Part shown: positions 36,371-49,814 of the stretch, one piece after another | Numbering within the stretch: the stretch's first letter is position 1 | How the letters are laid out: each line of letters begins with the position of its first letter | Notes under the pieces: generated by a model | The model's database searches: none | Told to the model about the DNA's origin: nothing | What the model saw: the letters and a program-made list of their open reading frames with translations, nothing else | Translations under genes and position numbers: made by a program | Source of the DNA: Lonicera japonica | Taxonomy: Eukaryota; Streptophyta; Magnoliopsida; Dipsacales; Caprifoliaceae | Reading direction: 5' to 3' | Assembly: GCA_021464415.1 (NCBI GenBank) | Contig: JAKCWG010000639.1 | Location: 86,673 to 150,672 of the forward strand | Length of the DNA stretch: 64,000 nucleotides

Positions 36371-36612
36371 CTATAAATATATGTTTATGCATATCATACA
36401 GCTACGTATGTATGGTAGGTCAGTTTTGTTGTACGTGTAAAGATTTAAATGTACATAACATATTTGACGTAACACTTGCAATATCTATGTACCTTACCCA
36501 TGGCTTTGTTATTTATAAATTATAGCTCTCTTTTCCTTTTTTTTCTAATTCACAGTTTAAACACGTCAGAGGATATATACTATCCGAGGGAAAAAAAAGA
36601 TGATGGGGACAT

Positions 36613-38384
36613 TGACGTGGCCGAAATACTTCCGCGCTTATGAACCCAAGTGTAGGTTGTCAAGTTATAATACTCGGTAAGTTCAAGTGTCGAACCACAA
36701 GGATAGTCGGAAAGACGATGAAGCGAGTACGAGTCCAAGGCTTTGTTTAAAGAAGTGGATTGGTTGATTTTAATTGTTGATTTTAAAGTTATGCAATAAA
36801 AATTAAAGTGATGTATCAAATGATGAGAAAAAGGCTAAGGCATTATAGAATTCATTTGCTTTGCAACATTATGTATAATCAATCTCATTCAAAGTTCTCA
36901 ATGCAATTCCTAAGTGTTAAATATCTTACACTTTTCTAAGCAAAAGGGTGTGAAGCAAAAGCAACCCATTCCCATATAATGCTCAACTAAGATACAAATT
37001 TAAGATACACCAAAAGAAAAGGCATAAATTTAAACTAGGCATTTGAGAACTCATTATTAGTTTCCCCTAGGCAATTGACTTGATTATGAAATTGGCCACT
37101 TAAAGAGTTAAGCACAATAATTCATAACATTTCCTTTGCATAAGATTGAGAGATCTAGGTGGTGGATGAACCGTCCGATATAGACATATTTGATAAATAC
37201 AAATTGAATCCTTAGGGTGATTAGTGGAGTTTTTTATGACATAAACTTAAGAGATCCTCTTTGGCAACACCTTAACTAAGAAAATATTGAGTCTCAAAAT
37301 CACATAAAGTGTAGAAAGCACTCAGCATATCATTAAAGCATCCAAGGATTGGAATCTTAAATTTATGGTGTTTCCATGAATATCAAAGACTAATCATGTT
37401 TGGCAATGAAAAGTATCTCATTCATAGAAGGAATGGACATAGGCTAGTAAGAAATACACAAGTGTATCATCTCTTCATTAATGCTTGAGAACTAGGTATA
37501 CAAGGCATACAAAGTCAAATCATCTTATGAAGATTATCTTACTAACTTATGAATGGTTGATTAAATGGAGAAGATGAAGGATTCAACAAGTATTTAACAA
37601 TACTAACAATGGAATGAGAAATGAATTTACATAATTAATGCATTGCAAACTTCATCTTTTAGCCTTAGCAAAGAAATTTACTCCATAATAAATGTAGAGA
37701 CAAGAATTATAGAATTCTATTCCATTTCTCTTCAATGAAGATAATAAACTACAAATTCTAGAGAGAGAGTGATATTCAAGACAAGTAAATAAAACTATTA
37801 ATAAGTCAAGAGTCTAAGTGTTCTTCAATACAATAATGTAGACTATATATATAGATGAGTGTGTTGTCTCCTTCTCCTCTCTCTACTAAAGATCCAAGAG
37901 AAACTATCCCCTTTGTCAATTGGAAAATAGCCACTCTTGTATAAAATACAATATTCTAGGAGATAGCGATTTGAGCCACTATTTAGTCTCCAAGCTAGCT
38001 ATCAAAATAGGGGAGGTGTCATAAAAGACAAAGCAAGCCATCTAGATTAATTTTGGCTTGAGCTAGATGGATCCAAGTGATGGGGAAAATTCCTTGATTG
38101 ATCTAGCAAAAAGTTAGATAAATCCAATTCTTGACTTTTCCTTGACTTTTTGCTTTAAAGGCCAAAAATTGCCCGGTTGATCATTCTTCTTTTACTCAAT
38201 AAATTCCTCAAGATCTAAAGGCAACAAAATAAACACAAAAATGCCTTTCCAAGCAATGTTAAATACAAAATATGCTACAAGGCTAATCGCAATATAAATT
38301 AGCAAACCGAATGATTTTAGAGAGTTAAACGCGTCAAACAACTCCGAAAAAGAGCATGTTAATGACAATATTATGCGTTTATCA
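36613..38384. mobile_element. Solo LTR, 1772 bp, unit 3
   Basis: TGACGTGGC to TTTATCA with GACAT repeats (36608-36612, 38385-38389). Differs from the unit 2 copy mainly by loss of the segment between two 'gtgtgaagcaa..gcaacccat' repeats, leaving one repeat near 36947. By eye about 6% substitutions over the first 120 bp. Confidence 0.88.
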
Positions 38385-38389
38385 GACAT

Positions 38390-39316
38390 GCCACACAACT
38401 AATAGTCCGACAAATAATTAGATACAAAACTCCCATGACCAAAAATTAATAAATGTTTTAATACTATACTTTTTAATTTTTTTTTAAAACGTAACGTGAT
38501 TATGTTAAGGCGAGATGCTATTAAGGACCCATCAAAAGTAACCTTGGGTGGCAAAAATCTAACCAAACTCAACTGAGATTGAACCGACCCAAGTTAATAG
38601 AACCAGTACCAGATGTATCAAAGGTGGTGAAGATGAATAGTAAATTTGTAGTAATGCAAATGAAATTTTTGTTTGTGAGGTAAGTTACTCCGGTGGCTGT
38701 TTTATATCTAATCCAACACTATGTCCTCCCTAGTGTGTAATTGTGTTTTACACTTGGCTCAAACAGCCTGATTGAGGGTGATTTACAACAATGGTGATTA
38801 TCCTTAAAGAGAGAAAATGTGAAGCGAGTGTTGTGTAATAAAGGTTGGGAATCCTTCTAAGTGAGCTCTCTTTTTGTATTTATGCATTTAGAATTAGGGT
38901 CACAATGCACATTTGGTTAAAAGTAAAAAGACTATAAATGGTATAATTTGTGCACCAAACTTGCCCTTTCCAGGTGAGGGGTGTGTCCTTATCCATAACC
39001 AGCTTTGCACTTTACAAGTGTCTGCCTACCATTACCCTAGGCGCCCATATCAGCGATAAGCGCTAATCATGCCCACGAGTAAATGTGTCCATTTTGAATT
39101 GGTTGGAACAACCATATCAGCATTCTAGGCATTCTTGATTCCGCAAACATACTCGGCTTGCGCATTTATACACAGCTGGAGGTTTACAGTTTCATCCGCC
39201 AATTGTGGGTCCTTGTTTCTCATTTGGACTTACTATAAGAACATTCGATAAATCTTGGGCCTGATCTCAAATGCCCGGCCCAAATAGGCTAGGGGCTCCG
39301 ATTTAATCCTCCCACA
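38390..39316. repeat. LTR-like segment, beta 3
   Basis: Collinear with beta 2. Its first 12 bp are at 36601-36612, split off by the solo LTR. Ends CCTCCCACA. Confidence 0.45.
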
Positions 39317-40357
39317 TTAATGATATCGCTATATAAAAAAAATAAAAAAAAATAGCCACATTTGGCTAATGGTTGTGCTTCCATGTGATTGCACACATAA
39401 TCAAGTAGCTAGAAATTAAAATGGAAGCGGAGATTTTAGGTAAGTAAATGGGACTTAGCTTATCTCCATTATTTCTTTTATTCTATTTCATCCAATAGGA
39501 TCTAGTTTGAGGCCAAAACAAATGCCTTATTTCATAAAAGTTAACAGAGATGATCTTTATAATGAGTAAATCATCCTAAATTTTTTTATCAAGAAATACA
39601 AACAGGAAGTAGCTAAGTGTAATAAAAATTTGAAACATATATTCATTTTCGACCTTTAAAATTTTAGATAATAATCTCACCCACTCCAGTCTAAATTTTT
39701 TATCCACCAAATTTCATGAAAATATTCATCCGTTGAGTGCTTAGACTAAACTCTACTGGACAAAATTAAATAAAAGTACAATGAAGAGCAGCGAAGTCTA
39801 ATTAAATCCAATTAAACAAATCTTTACTGCTAAAGGGTAACAGGGAGATTGAGCAGACATCATATCTTAACAAGCAAAAGTACGTAAGAAGCAATACCTA
39901 AGACCCCGAACAACCCTTTTTTGTGAATTTTAAATTAAGAATTTGTCTGAAGTATGTCAAATTTTATGCTTGTGATGGATGAATCTGCACTTCTAGAATA
40001 AACAAAAAGCTGAAAAGAATATTATATGCCGCCATAAGCTACGATACTTATGCATCCTTGTAATTGTCCAAGAATTTGCAGCCGTAGTTTGCACTTAAAG
40101 AGTTAATTAGATGGTCAAATGATTCTGCAGCCATGTAAATGAGTACATTGGCCTAGAAAAAGAAAAACCCTTTTTACAGCTTTTCGAGATGAATGGCCCT
40201 TCCCCTCTTTCCAGTGCTGAGAGTTGATATGCATGCACCAATTAACATTGAAAATGATCTCACTAGCTGTATATTAATGGTGCTTGCAGAATCTGATACC
40301 CCTGTGTTTTCTTGGATTTGTCACATGTTTAATTAAATAGTTGTGACTTTGCTACAC

Positions 40358-40366
40358 TATATATAA
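40358..40366 (+). promoter_or_regulatory. Probable TATA box of gene E
   Basis: TATATATAA in the conserved 'gctacactatatataagagc' context, about 125 bp before the ATG. Confidence 0.5.
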
Positions 40367-40482
40367 GAGCATACATCTAAATTTTCACTTTGTGCCCATT
40401 CAATGAATTGTTTTCTTGTCTAGAGTAGTTGCTTGCTAAACGGTTACTTGAGTGCTCTTTTGGTACACTAACGTACAAGTTA

Positions 40483-41339
40483 ATGGCAAGCCAGCAAGCT
40501 CCAGCCCATCCACGGTTCCTATCAGCTTCATTGCCAGCCCCAGCCCCAGCCCACCCCTCTAACCAAGTTCCACAGCCAAGACCATCTTTTATGACTAGAT
40601 CTACTACATTAGGCCAAAACTTTTGGCTTCCTATATATAACTGCTCAACCTCCACCATCGGCTGCTGTGGCACCGCCACCTCTTCCTGCCACAGCTGCAC
40701 TACCTGCAGCAGCATCACGAGCTGCTGTTGTTCCGGTTATCTCTTCTTCTTCTGCTTCTTCTTCGGTACCACCTCTTTTTCAACCAAGAATATTCTCAAC
40801 CCGTAATTCTCCATTGCCAAATTCTTATGTCCCAAAGCTAGTGTAACCATCCCCTACACCATCACCACCTCCATCACCTTTTCAAGCATCACTTGGTGTA
40901 TCTATCACTGCCCCTACCACCATCACCATTGCTCCTCCTAAAACTCCAAACTCCTTTCCCAAAATCAACACATCCAAGTAATAGCCCTTCACAATCTCCT
41001 AAAACTAGCCCAATTTCCCAGCCTCCATCTCCACCATGCAAAATCATCAAAAAACATTATTCAGATTCTAAAGACTGGGGTGAAGGTTATAACACTTGCT
41101 GGTGTTAACGAAGGAGCCACCGTGAAGTTGAGCTCTTCTAGGAATAAAGGATATTCTGTAGAAATAAGTGATGAAGAAGGGAATTCAAATTAAAATCCTG
41201 GAGTTGGATTTGAGATCAACAGTAGTGTGCAGGGTGTGAACAATTCCATTCTCTACAATTCTTCTTTAACTCACCAAATTCCCGGTGTCCACCTTTACTG
41301 TCTACAGAAAGGCCAATGGTGCGTGCCACCAATGAATAA
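40483..41339 (+). pseudogene. Proline-rich protein gene, copy E (frameshifted)
   Basis: Starts MASQQAPAHPRF as in copy C, but a 4-bp TATA insertion (ctatatataactg against ctataactg) shifts the frame after NFWLP, giving a Cys/Ser-rich nonsense tail that ends at 40806. Later lesions include TAA in 'gtgtaaccatcc' and CAA-to-TAA in 'tcaaattaaaatcc'. The conserved 3' part (GVNNSILYNSS-like) survives at nucleotide level. Downstream flank as in A and C. Confidence 0.8.
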
Positions 41340-41805
41340 AATAAATCCTTTGCGCGCGAAGGGAATTAAAGCGAGTGGTATCCACATTTTTGTGTTTTTT
41401 ATTTCATTAATAACAAGTAGTGTGTAAGGGAATAAATAAGTAAAGGGGTGCATGGATTCTTATTCTTCAGAAGAGTAAATTAGCATCCATTAATCTTTTG
41501 TAAGATGAGTAAAGAGTGTCCATGATCTGTTTACGTATGTTGACCGGGAAAATATGATATATATGGATTTTAAAGAGGTATATATATATCTATGTCGATA
41601 TAAAATTATTATCCTCTGAGAAAATAAAATTAAATAATCATATCGTACCGATATCAATGTGTCTTTCTCTAGGGAGTTTTCTTTTCTCTAAAAATTAAAA
41701 TATAAGCAATTTTACTTTTTAAGAAAGTGACGTTTAAATGTCATCTTTATTAAAAATAATTAAAAAATCTTTCATGTTTTAGGTGACACATATGATACTT
41801 TTTAA

Positions 41806-42545
41806 TATATAAAAGCGCGAATAATCTCAAGTGTTTTTCCTTTTTTTTTTATGAACAAATATACCCTTTTATTCTAAAATTATAATCTCCTACTCAAAAT
41901 GAAAATCGCTTTGTACTAAAAATAAAATTTTGTATTTTTTGTCTTCTACAAAAAATGAAATTTACAATGGTGTCAAATTACTCTACTAATGAAAATCTTT
42001 AAAAAAAATCAAGTTTTTCTACTAATGAAAATCAGGTTGTACTACTCAAAATAAAATTATGTATTTTATTTCTTCTACCCAAAAATAAAATTATGTATTT
42101 TATGTCTTTTACTCAAAATGAAATTCACAATAATACCAAATTACTCTACTAATGAAAAAAAAATGTATTTTATGTCTTCTACTCAAAATGAATTTACAAT
42201 AGTATCAAATTACTCTACTAATGAAAATCACATTGTATTACTCAAAATAAAATTAAAATTTTTTTATGTCTTTTACTCGTTTTATTCTACTCAAAATAGA
42301 ATTAAAATCTTCTACTCAAAATCAAATTCACGATGATATATGTCATATTAATTTGGTTTAAACTCTACTTATTTTAGTTTTCCTACTCTTCCAACGATAT
42401 TACATCTCTTACAATACATCCTAATTTATTTCAACAACAATTTCAATTCACAAACTTATATATACACACATAAGCCATATCAAAAAACACAAGACAGATT
42501 ACTAGCTTCTCGAAATATACACGGTTCGATCTCTCTCTTTGAACA

Positions 42546-42588
<43 letters not shown>

Positions 42589-43180
42589 AACGAATCCTAT
42601 TTCATGAAACAATAGTTCAACATAACAGTGGATATTGGTTAGTGTTTTCATAATTTTTTTATGGTCGACAATAGTTCTCTCTCTTCATAAATGATTTTTT
42701 TTACTATTTTATTGGTTGGTATTTTTTTATTGGTTAATGGTCAACAATAGTGTTTTTATTGGTTAGTTTTTTTATTATTATTGGTTACATATGCTTTAAA
42801 TTTAATTAATTTCCTTGTCTATTGACTATTGGTTAAATAAAAAATACAATTAATTAAACTAATAATGAATGTACTAATTATATAATATACTTCAATACAT
42901 GTTTATGATTGGCCGCCCGCGTAAATTTGGCGTTACAATTTTAGTACACCTAATTGATTATACCATTCTCTTACAATTTTAAATGACCTTTTACACTTGA
43001 TATTTGATATTATTGTTTTTGGTTTATTTGTTATATATTTATCAAGCTTTTTCTTTGAATAGAACTTCTTTTCTTTTTTTTTCCTTCTTTTTTACAAATT
43101 ATTTTTACATATTTATTACTAAGACTAAAAACCATTGTCAAACACTAAAGCCATGTGCAACGCACATGAACAAAAGCTAG
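41806..43180 (+). mobile_element. Helitron H3, copy 3
   Basis: Collinear with copy 2. A few bases are lost at the 5' end ('tttttaatatataaaagcgcg'), while the 3' palindrome and CTAG are kept. Confidence 0.75.
42545..42588. repeat. (ATT)n microsatellite, about 15 repeats
   Basis: Shortest of the three homologous tracts in Helitron H3. Confidence 0.97.
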
Positions 43181-43763
43181 TAATTGTGAAAGAGGCGGAG
43201 AAGAATTGTGGAGCTAAGATATATGATATATGATACTCTTTAAATAATTGATAGTGCATTTGATATCGGTGGTGACCTAATCTATATATATATGTATGTA
43301 TTTTTTTTGATAATATTAAGAGTTAAAATTTTTGTCAGCCTCATCTATGTACCTGCTCGCGTTGGTTTAGTACTGAAGAATAAAATCTATACTTGAGAAG
43401 TCTTTAAGTTTAAATATGGCCATCTTGATCTCAACTACAATCCTAATTTATTCATCAATTTTATAGAGAGATATTTGTTAATGGATAATTGTAGTGATAG
43501 TACAAAATGACTTTTGTTAGTGAAAAAATCTGTACAAGACCTAGTTAACCACACAATTAGATATTTTTGTTATCTTAGTGATGATGTAGCAAAACGCATC
43601 ATTTTACGGCAATCACATGAATCCTATACGCTATTTTGAAAACGATGCCATGCAAATAATATTGTGCTATGCTTATCTCCGATGTGGATGGATGGGTGAA
43701 TTCTGGATTGTTCGGGGCATGTCCTGTACTTTGTTGTGATGAGTTACACTTTTAGCAATTATG

Positions 43764-44288
43764 ATTTAGTTGTTGAACTGATGTATTCCCACAACCAGGG
43801 ACGGTTCTGTCAACCATTTGCTATTGTTAAACTTATGTACTCCCACAGGCAGGGGCGGTTTCGTTAATAATTCTGATTCAGGGTTGAGCTAAAACTGGCA
43901 GGGACGGTTCTATCAACGATTTTCTATTTTTAAACAAATGTACTCGCATAAGTAGGGACGGTTCCATTAACAATTCTGATTCGGTGTTGAGATGAAGTAC
44001 TCCCACAGGCAAAGACGGTTCTGTCAACGATTTTATGTTTGTTAAATTGATGTACTCCCATAGGTATGAACGGTTCCATTAACAATTCTGATTCGGTGTT
44101 TAGATGTTGTACTCCCACAGGCAAGGAAGGTTCTATCAACGATTTGCTGTTTGTTAAACTGATGTACTCTCACGAGCAGGAACGGTTCCGTTAACAAATT
44201 CGGTGTTGAGCTGATGTACTCTCACAAGCAGGGATAGTTCCGCTAATAATTTTTTGTTTGTTAAATTGATGTACTCCCACAGGCAGTG
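43764..44288. repeat. 57-bp minisatellite next to the copia remnant, copy 3
   Basis: Ten monomers in the same order as copy 2; the third is shortened to 'gagctaaaactggcagg'. Confidence 0.9.
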
Positions 44289-45161
44289 ACTTGGGTGAAG
44301 TCTCAATTTAGTCTCGAGTTTGAGATGAAGGACTTGGGTGGATCCAAGAAGATTATGGGAATGGAGATAGTAAAGGAGAGGAAGAAGGGAAGATTGTGCC
44401 TCACTCAAAACCTGCGAGTGTCCCATTAGTTCCGCACTTCAAACTCTCGACAACTATGGCTCCAGAAACAGATGAAAAGGTGGAGTATATGGCTCAAGTT
44501 CTGTATGCGAGGGCGATAGGAAGCTGGATGTATGCCATGGTGTGTACTCACCAGATATTGCTCAGGTTGTTAGCATTGTTAGTAAGTTTATGGAAAATCC
44601 GGGGAAATAGTAATTGAATATCGTCAAGTGGATTTTGTGATACCTACAAGGGACGAAGAATAATGGGTTGGTGTACTAGAGAACCGAGGAGTTTATTATT
44701 TGCGGGTATGGTGATTCGGACTATGCTGGAGATCTTTACAAGCAATGGTTAACCACGGCGTATGTTTTCACATTTAGTGAAGGTCCGATTAACTGGAGGT
44801 CGATATTGCAAGGTGTAGTGGCGTTGTCTACTATGAAAGCAAAGTACATTGCAAGAACAGAGGCAAACAAGGAAGCTTTGTGGCTTCCGGGTTTGATAGG
44901 TGATTTGGGAATGGTTCAGGAGAATATTGATGTACATTTGATAACGAGAACGCTATTCATTTGGCCAAGAACCATGTTCATCACGGACAGACAAAACACA
45001 TTGATGTCCAGTTTCACTTTATTCGGGAGATTATCGAGAGTGGTGAAGTAATTTTGAAGAAAATTGGCACATAGGATAATCCCGCAGATATGATGATGAA
45101 AGTGGTACCGACGACCAGGTTTGAACACTGCTGGACTTTGGTTAACATTTTCGATGTTTAA
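44289..45161 (+). pseudogene. Ty1/copia pol remnant, copy 3
   Basis: RT tail FEMKDLGGSKKIMGMEIVKE, linker KPASVPLVPHFKLSTTMAPE, and RNase H motifs (VVALSTMKAKYIARTEANKE, EALWLPGLIGDLGMVQENID). The catalytic Glu of the STxEAxY motif is Lys here, and frameshifts separate the pieces. Closer to copy 2 than to copy 1. Confidence 0.85.
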
Positions 45162-45195
45162 GCCACATTAGGGTTGAAGGCTCTTCGGGGCTGGG

Positions 45196-45733
45196 TGTGA
45201 TGCTATAGCAGTATTGATGGAGGAACAAGATTGAGTGAGGTGTGTAATTTGTTGGATGGGTTAGCTGGATGGTTCGCCAAGGTGAAGATTTGTAAAGTTT
45301 GGCTCTTCATAGTATAACCGTGATCAATCATGGGTATGACCATTTCGATCATGGGTATGACCATCATGGTGTTGGCAGTGATTTCCAGTGGGCACTCATG
45401 ATCGATCATGGGGTTTGGTTCCAGGTACTTTTTCTATTTAGTGTATTTTTGGCTCATTTTGTATAGTAGACTTGTGTAAGACTTGAGAGCAAAAAATTAG
45501 AGAGAATTTTTTTTTTTTTTGCTTGTAATCAACTCTTCGTTCCAATTATTAATAGAAGTTATCATTTGTGAGGATTAATGGCGTTTACGCCGACACCATG
45601 GTAAAACTTTGTTCTGTGCAATTGTCGCTTTATTTCCTATTTCATTATTGTGGGTGTGCTTTTTTGTGGCGGTTCCTTCAATTTGTAATCCTTGTGTTGT
45701 GTCATGCTCGGTTGTGAGCGGTTTGGCGCAACA
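45196..45733 (+). mobile_element. 3' LTR of the copia remnant, copy 3
   Basis: TGTGATGCTATAGC to GGCGCAACA. The longest of the three, with additional 'gaccatgatcg'-like palindromic repeats near 45315-45410. Confidence 0.65.
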
Positions 45734-46470
45734 GGACTGGCTATATACATACACATTGGATGAATATTTAACTAGAGGATAATAGAGGGCCAACTCCCAG
45801 CCATTAGGGTGTTTCTTTCCTCTTTTAGGTAGGGCTTATATTTCCTTTTCTTATAAGAGTATCTTTGATAACAATATAAAAAATAATAACAAAAGAAGTT
45901 AATTTTTATGAAAAAGTGAAAAATAAGTTGAAGTAAGTAATATCTTATTTTTTTACTTTTTCCATAGAAAAATTTTCTTCGTGGGTTAAGGAAGAAAAAT
46001 ATTCCATAAAAAAAATGAATAATGGAAGACATCTACTTATAAAAATAATCATAAAATATATCTCTACCATTTATGGTTTATATAGATATACAATCACGCC
46101 CTCAAAAGGATCAATCGAGAATTGATTCTTTAGAGACAAAAAGAAATTATATATACTGTTGCTGAAAAATGCATTTACATTGAAAAAGAAATTCCTTGCA
46201 TAGTTCTGCTCTATCAATATATACAACAACAACATGTACATGCATATCTATATACATGTAAAGGATCCCTGTGAAAGTGTCAAAGTAAATATTTATATAC
46301 ATATCATACAGCTATGTATGTACATAACATATTGGATGTAACGTACAGTTGCAATATCTATGTACCTTACCCATGGCTATGTTATTTATAAATTATGACT
46401 CTTTTTTTCCTTTTTCTTCTAATTCATAGTTTAAACACGTCATAGGATACTATCTAAGGAAAAAAAAAGA
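45734..46470. other. Alpha 3 spacer, no gene seen
   Basis: Same spacer as 10571-11286 and 28838-29574, with the empty Mutator-MITE target near 46290. Confidence 0.6.
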
Positions 46471-47312
46471 TGATGGGCACATGCCACACAACTAATAGTC
46501 CGACAAATAATTAGATACAAACTCCTATGACCAAAAATCAATAAATGTTTTAATAATACTATACTTTTTTTAAAAAAAATTAAATGTAACGTGAATATTT
46601 TACTTCGAGATGCTATTATGGACCCATCAAAAGTAACTGTGGGTGGCAGAAATCTAACGAAGCCCAACAAAGATATAATCGACCCAAGTTAGTAGAACCA
46701 ATACCAGATGTATCAAAGATGGTGAAGATGAACAGTAAATTTGCAGTAATGGATAGGAGATTTTTGTTTGTGAGGTAGGTTACTCCAGTGGTTGTTATAC
46801 CCAATCCAGCAGTATGTGGGAGAGAGTGATGTGTAATAAAGGTTGGGAATCCCTCTTAGTGAGCTCTGCCTTTCTATTTATATGTATAGAATTAGGGTCA
46901 CAATGCATTAGGTTAAAAGTAAAATGACTATAAAGGGTATATTTTGTGCACCAAACTTGCCCTTTCCACGTGAGGGGTGTGTCCTTGTCCCTAACTAACT
47001 TTGAACTTTACATGTGTTTGCTTACCATTTGCCTAGGCGCCCATATCGGCGATAAGCGCTAATCATGCCCACAAGAATAGGTGTCCCTTTCCCATTGGTT
47101 GGAACGACCATATTGGCATTCTAGTCATTCCTGATTCCGCAGACATACTTGGCTTGCGCATTTATACTCGGCTTGAGGCTAACAGCTTCATCCGCCAATT
47201 GTGGGTCCTTGTTCCTCATTCGGACTTACTCTAAGAACATTCGATGATTCTTGGGCCTAATCTCGAATGCCTGGCCCAAATAGGCTAGGGGCTCCAATTT
47301 TATCCTCCCACA
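46471..47312. repeat. LTR-like segment, alpha 3
   Basis: Collinear with alpha 1 and 2; TGATGGGCACATG to CCTCCCACA, uninterrupted. Confidence 0.45.
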
Positions 47313-47642
47313 GTAATGATATCGCTATTTAAAAAAACAAAATTGCCACATTTGGCTAATGGTTGTGCTGAAGTGCCATGTGAATGTACACACATAATCA
47401 AGCAGCAAGAAATTAAAATGGAAGCATAGGTACGGTATTGGGTAAGTAAGTGGGACTTAGCTTATCTCCACTATTTCTTTTATTCCGTTTCTTCCAATAG
47501 GATCTAGCTCGAGGCCAAAACGAATGCCTTATTTTCATAAAACTTTGCAAAGATGATCTTTATAATAAGAAAATCATCCTCAAAATTTTTATCAAGAAAT
47601 TCATACTGAAAGTAACTAGGCGTAATACAAATTTGAAACATA

Positions 47643-48351
47643 CTAGTTTTTGCGCACGTGCGTTGCACGTGATTTTAGTGCTAAATAAACGTGATTAATT
47701 AAGTTCATTAATGAATACGTACATACTACGAATTAAATAATTAGTATGAAATAAAAATAATCATAAATAAGAAAAAATATAGTATCAAGTGTAAAATTTA
47801 ATTAATAATTATAAGAAAAATCATAAAGTCGGTTAACTATATAAAAATATTGTTATAGATACATGATAAAAACTGATCAAATATATAAGGGAGTAAAATA
47901 TTTTTAATAAATTTTAGAATTGGTAGATAATTAATTCTATTAAACGTATGTGAATTATTATGCACAGTCTGAGTTAATATTAAATAGCTTTGCAATTTTA
48001 ATACGGTTTATTAAATATATATACTTCTGCGTTGAGTTCAGGAAAACACTTAATTTAGCACAAACTCCAACTTATATAATTAATTTAACCAAATAAAGTA
48101 GAGTTTAAATTTACTTAAAATACTAATACAATTTAAACTTGTTTAATTAGTTTAACCAAATAAAGTAGAATTTAAATTTATTTGGAATACTTCTACAATA
48201 ATATAAAAATATATGAAATTATGTTGTTTTTTTTGTAATGTAAATCTTAAAATTTTGTGTTTAAAATCAAGAGTATATTTGTCTCTACAAAAAAGGGGAA
48301 AAATACTTAAGTTATTTGTACTTTTATATATAGTACAGATATAGATATAGA
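47643..48351 (-). mobile_element. Helitron H2, copy 3 (709 bp)
   Basis: Same ends as copies 1 and 2, but clearly more diverged from them than they are from each other. Confidence 0.8.
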
Positions 48352-49690
48352 TATTAATTTTTGACCATTAAAATTTTAGATAATAATCTCACCCACTCCG
48401 GTCTAAAATTTTTGATCCATCAAATTTCATGAAAAAAATCATCTATTCAGTCCTTAAACTAAACTCTATTGGACAAAATTAAATAAAAGTACAATGAAGA
48501 GCAGCCAAGTCTAATTAAATGCAATTAAACAAATCTATATATAACAGGGAGATTGAGGAGACATCACATCTTAACAAGCAAAACTGTGTAAGAAGCAATA
48601 CCTACACACTTTTTTGTGAATCTTAAATTTAGAATCTCAATAAAGTGTTTGTGTTAATTTGGTTTGGTGGGACTGTTTATACTAATACTACTATTATTAA
48701 CTAGATTTTTCGGTCGTATTTTTTGGAAGTTTCTGATTTGAGGATGGTTTATCTTTATGCATTTCAAGTGCTATCTATGAATTTCGACTCTGGTAATATA
48801 AAGAGGACTTGTAAACAATGAATCAAAACTTCATTCCTTTTATATTATTTTGCTACTGTTTAGAGAGGAATCCTCTCCCACTAAATGTACATATATTCTT
48901 TCTTTTATATTATTTTGCTACTGTTTAGGGAGGAATCATCTCCCATTAAATGTACATATATTATTTTGGCAACAGGATTGTAAAAGTGAAAAAAAATAAG
49001 GAATAACAGAATAACTACTGTAACCATGAAATCAAAGTGAAGATTTTGATCAGTTCATTGGGTTGGCTAAATTGAAGGAATGGAAATAATTTGCTGCATT
49101 AATTCGTCTGGAAGAAACTTGAGTTGAAAGACAGCTAAAGGGTAACAGGGAGATTTAACAGACAACATTAAATCTTTACAGGCAAAACTATGTAAAAAGC
49201 AATACCTAAGACCCCAGAACAACCCTTTTTTGTTAATTTTACAGTAAGAATCTCAATAAAGTGTTTTGTGTTAATTTGTCTGAAGTATGTCAAATTTTAT
49301 GCTTGTAATGGATGAATATGCACTTTTAGAATAAACAAAGCTATAAAAAGAATATTATATGCAGCCATACGCTAGGAACATATGAGTCCCGGTAATTGTC
49401 CAAGAATTTGCAGCCGTAGTTTGCACTTAAAGAGTTAATTAGATGGTCTAATGATTTTGCGGCCAGGTAAATGAGTACATTGGCCCAGAAAAAGCAAAAC
49501 CCTCTTTACAGCTTTTCGAGATGATCGAATGTCCCTTCCCCTCTTTCCTGTGCTGAGAGCTGATATGCATGCACCAATTAACGATGAAAATGATCTTACT
49601 AGCTGTATATTGGTGCTTGCTGAATCTGATACCCTTATGTTTTCCTGGATTTGTCACATGTTTAATTAAATAATTCTGACTTTGCTACAC
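48352..49690. other. Upstream region of gene F, no gene seen
   Basis: Alpha-type upstream DNA with the 'gaatctcaataaagtgttt' direct repeats (near 48632 and 49250) and the duplicated 'gtttagagaggaatc' block. No coding sequence. Confidence 0.55.
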
Positions 49691-49699
49691 TATATATAA
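49691..49699 (+). promoter_or_regulatory. Probable TATA box of gene F
   Basis: TATATATAA in 'gctacactatatataaaagc', 124 bp before the ATG; the same spacing and context recur in C, D and E. Confidence 0.6.
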
Positions 49700-49814
49700 A
49701 AGCATACATCCAAACTTTCACTTTGTGCCATTCATTGAATTGTTTTCTTGTCTAGAGTAGTTGCTTGCTAAACGGTTACTTGAGTGCTCTTTCGGTACTC
49801 TAACCTACAAGTTA

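Noticed and set aside
40377..40718. Antisense open frames over the proline-rich genes (also 49860-50093)
   Set aside because: Shadows of the Pro/Ala-rich coding strand; no start context or conservation of their own.
49761..49814. Upstream start giving MLAKRLLECSF... for the proline-rich gene
   Set aside because: The first codon is TTG, not ATG, and in copy B the corresponding upstream region is deleted; MASQQ is the common start.
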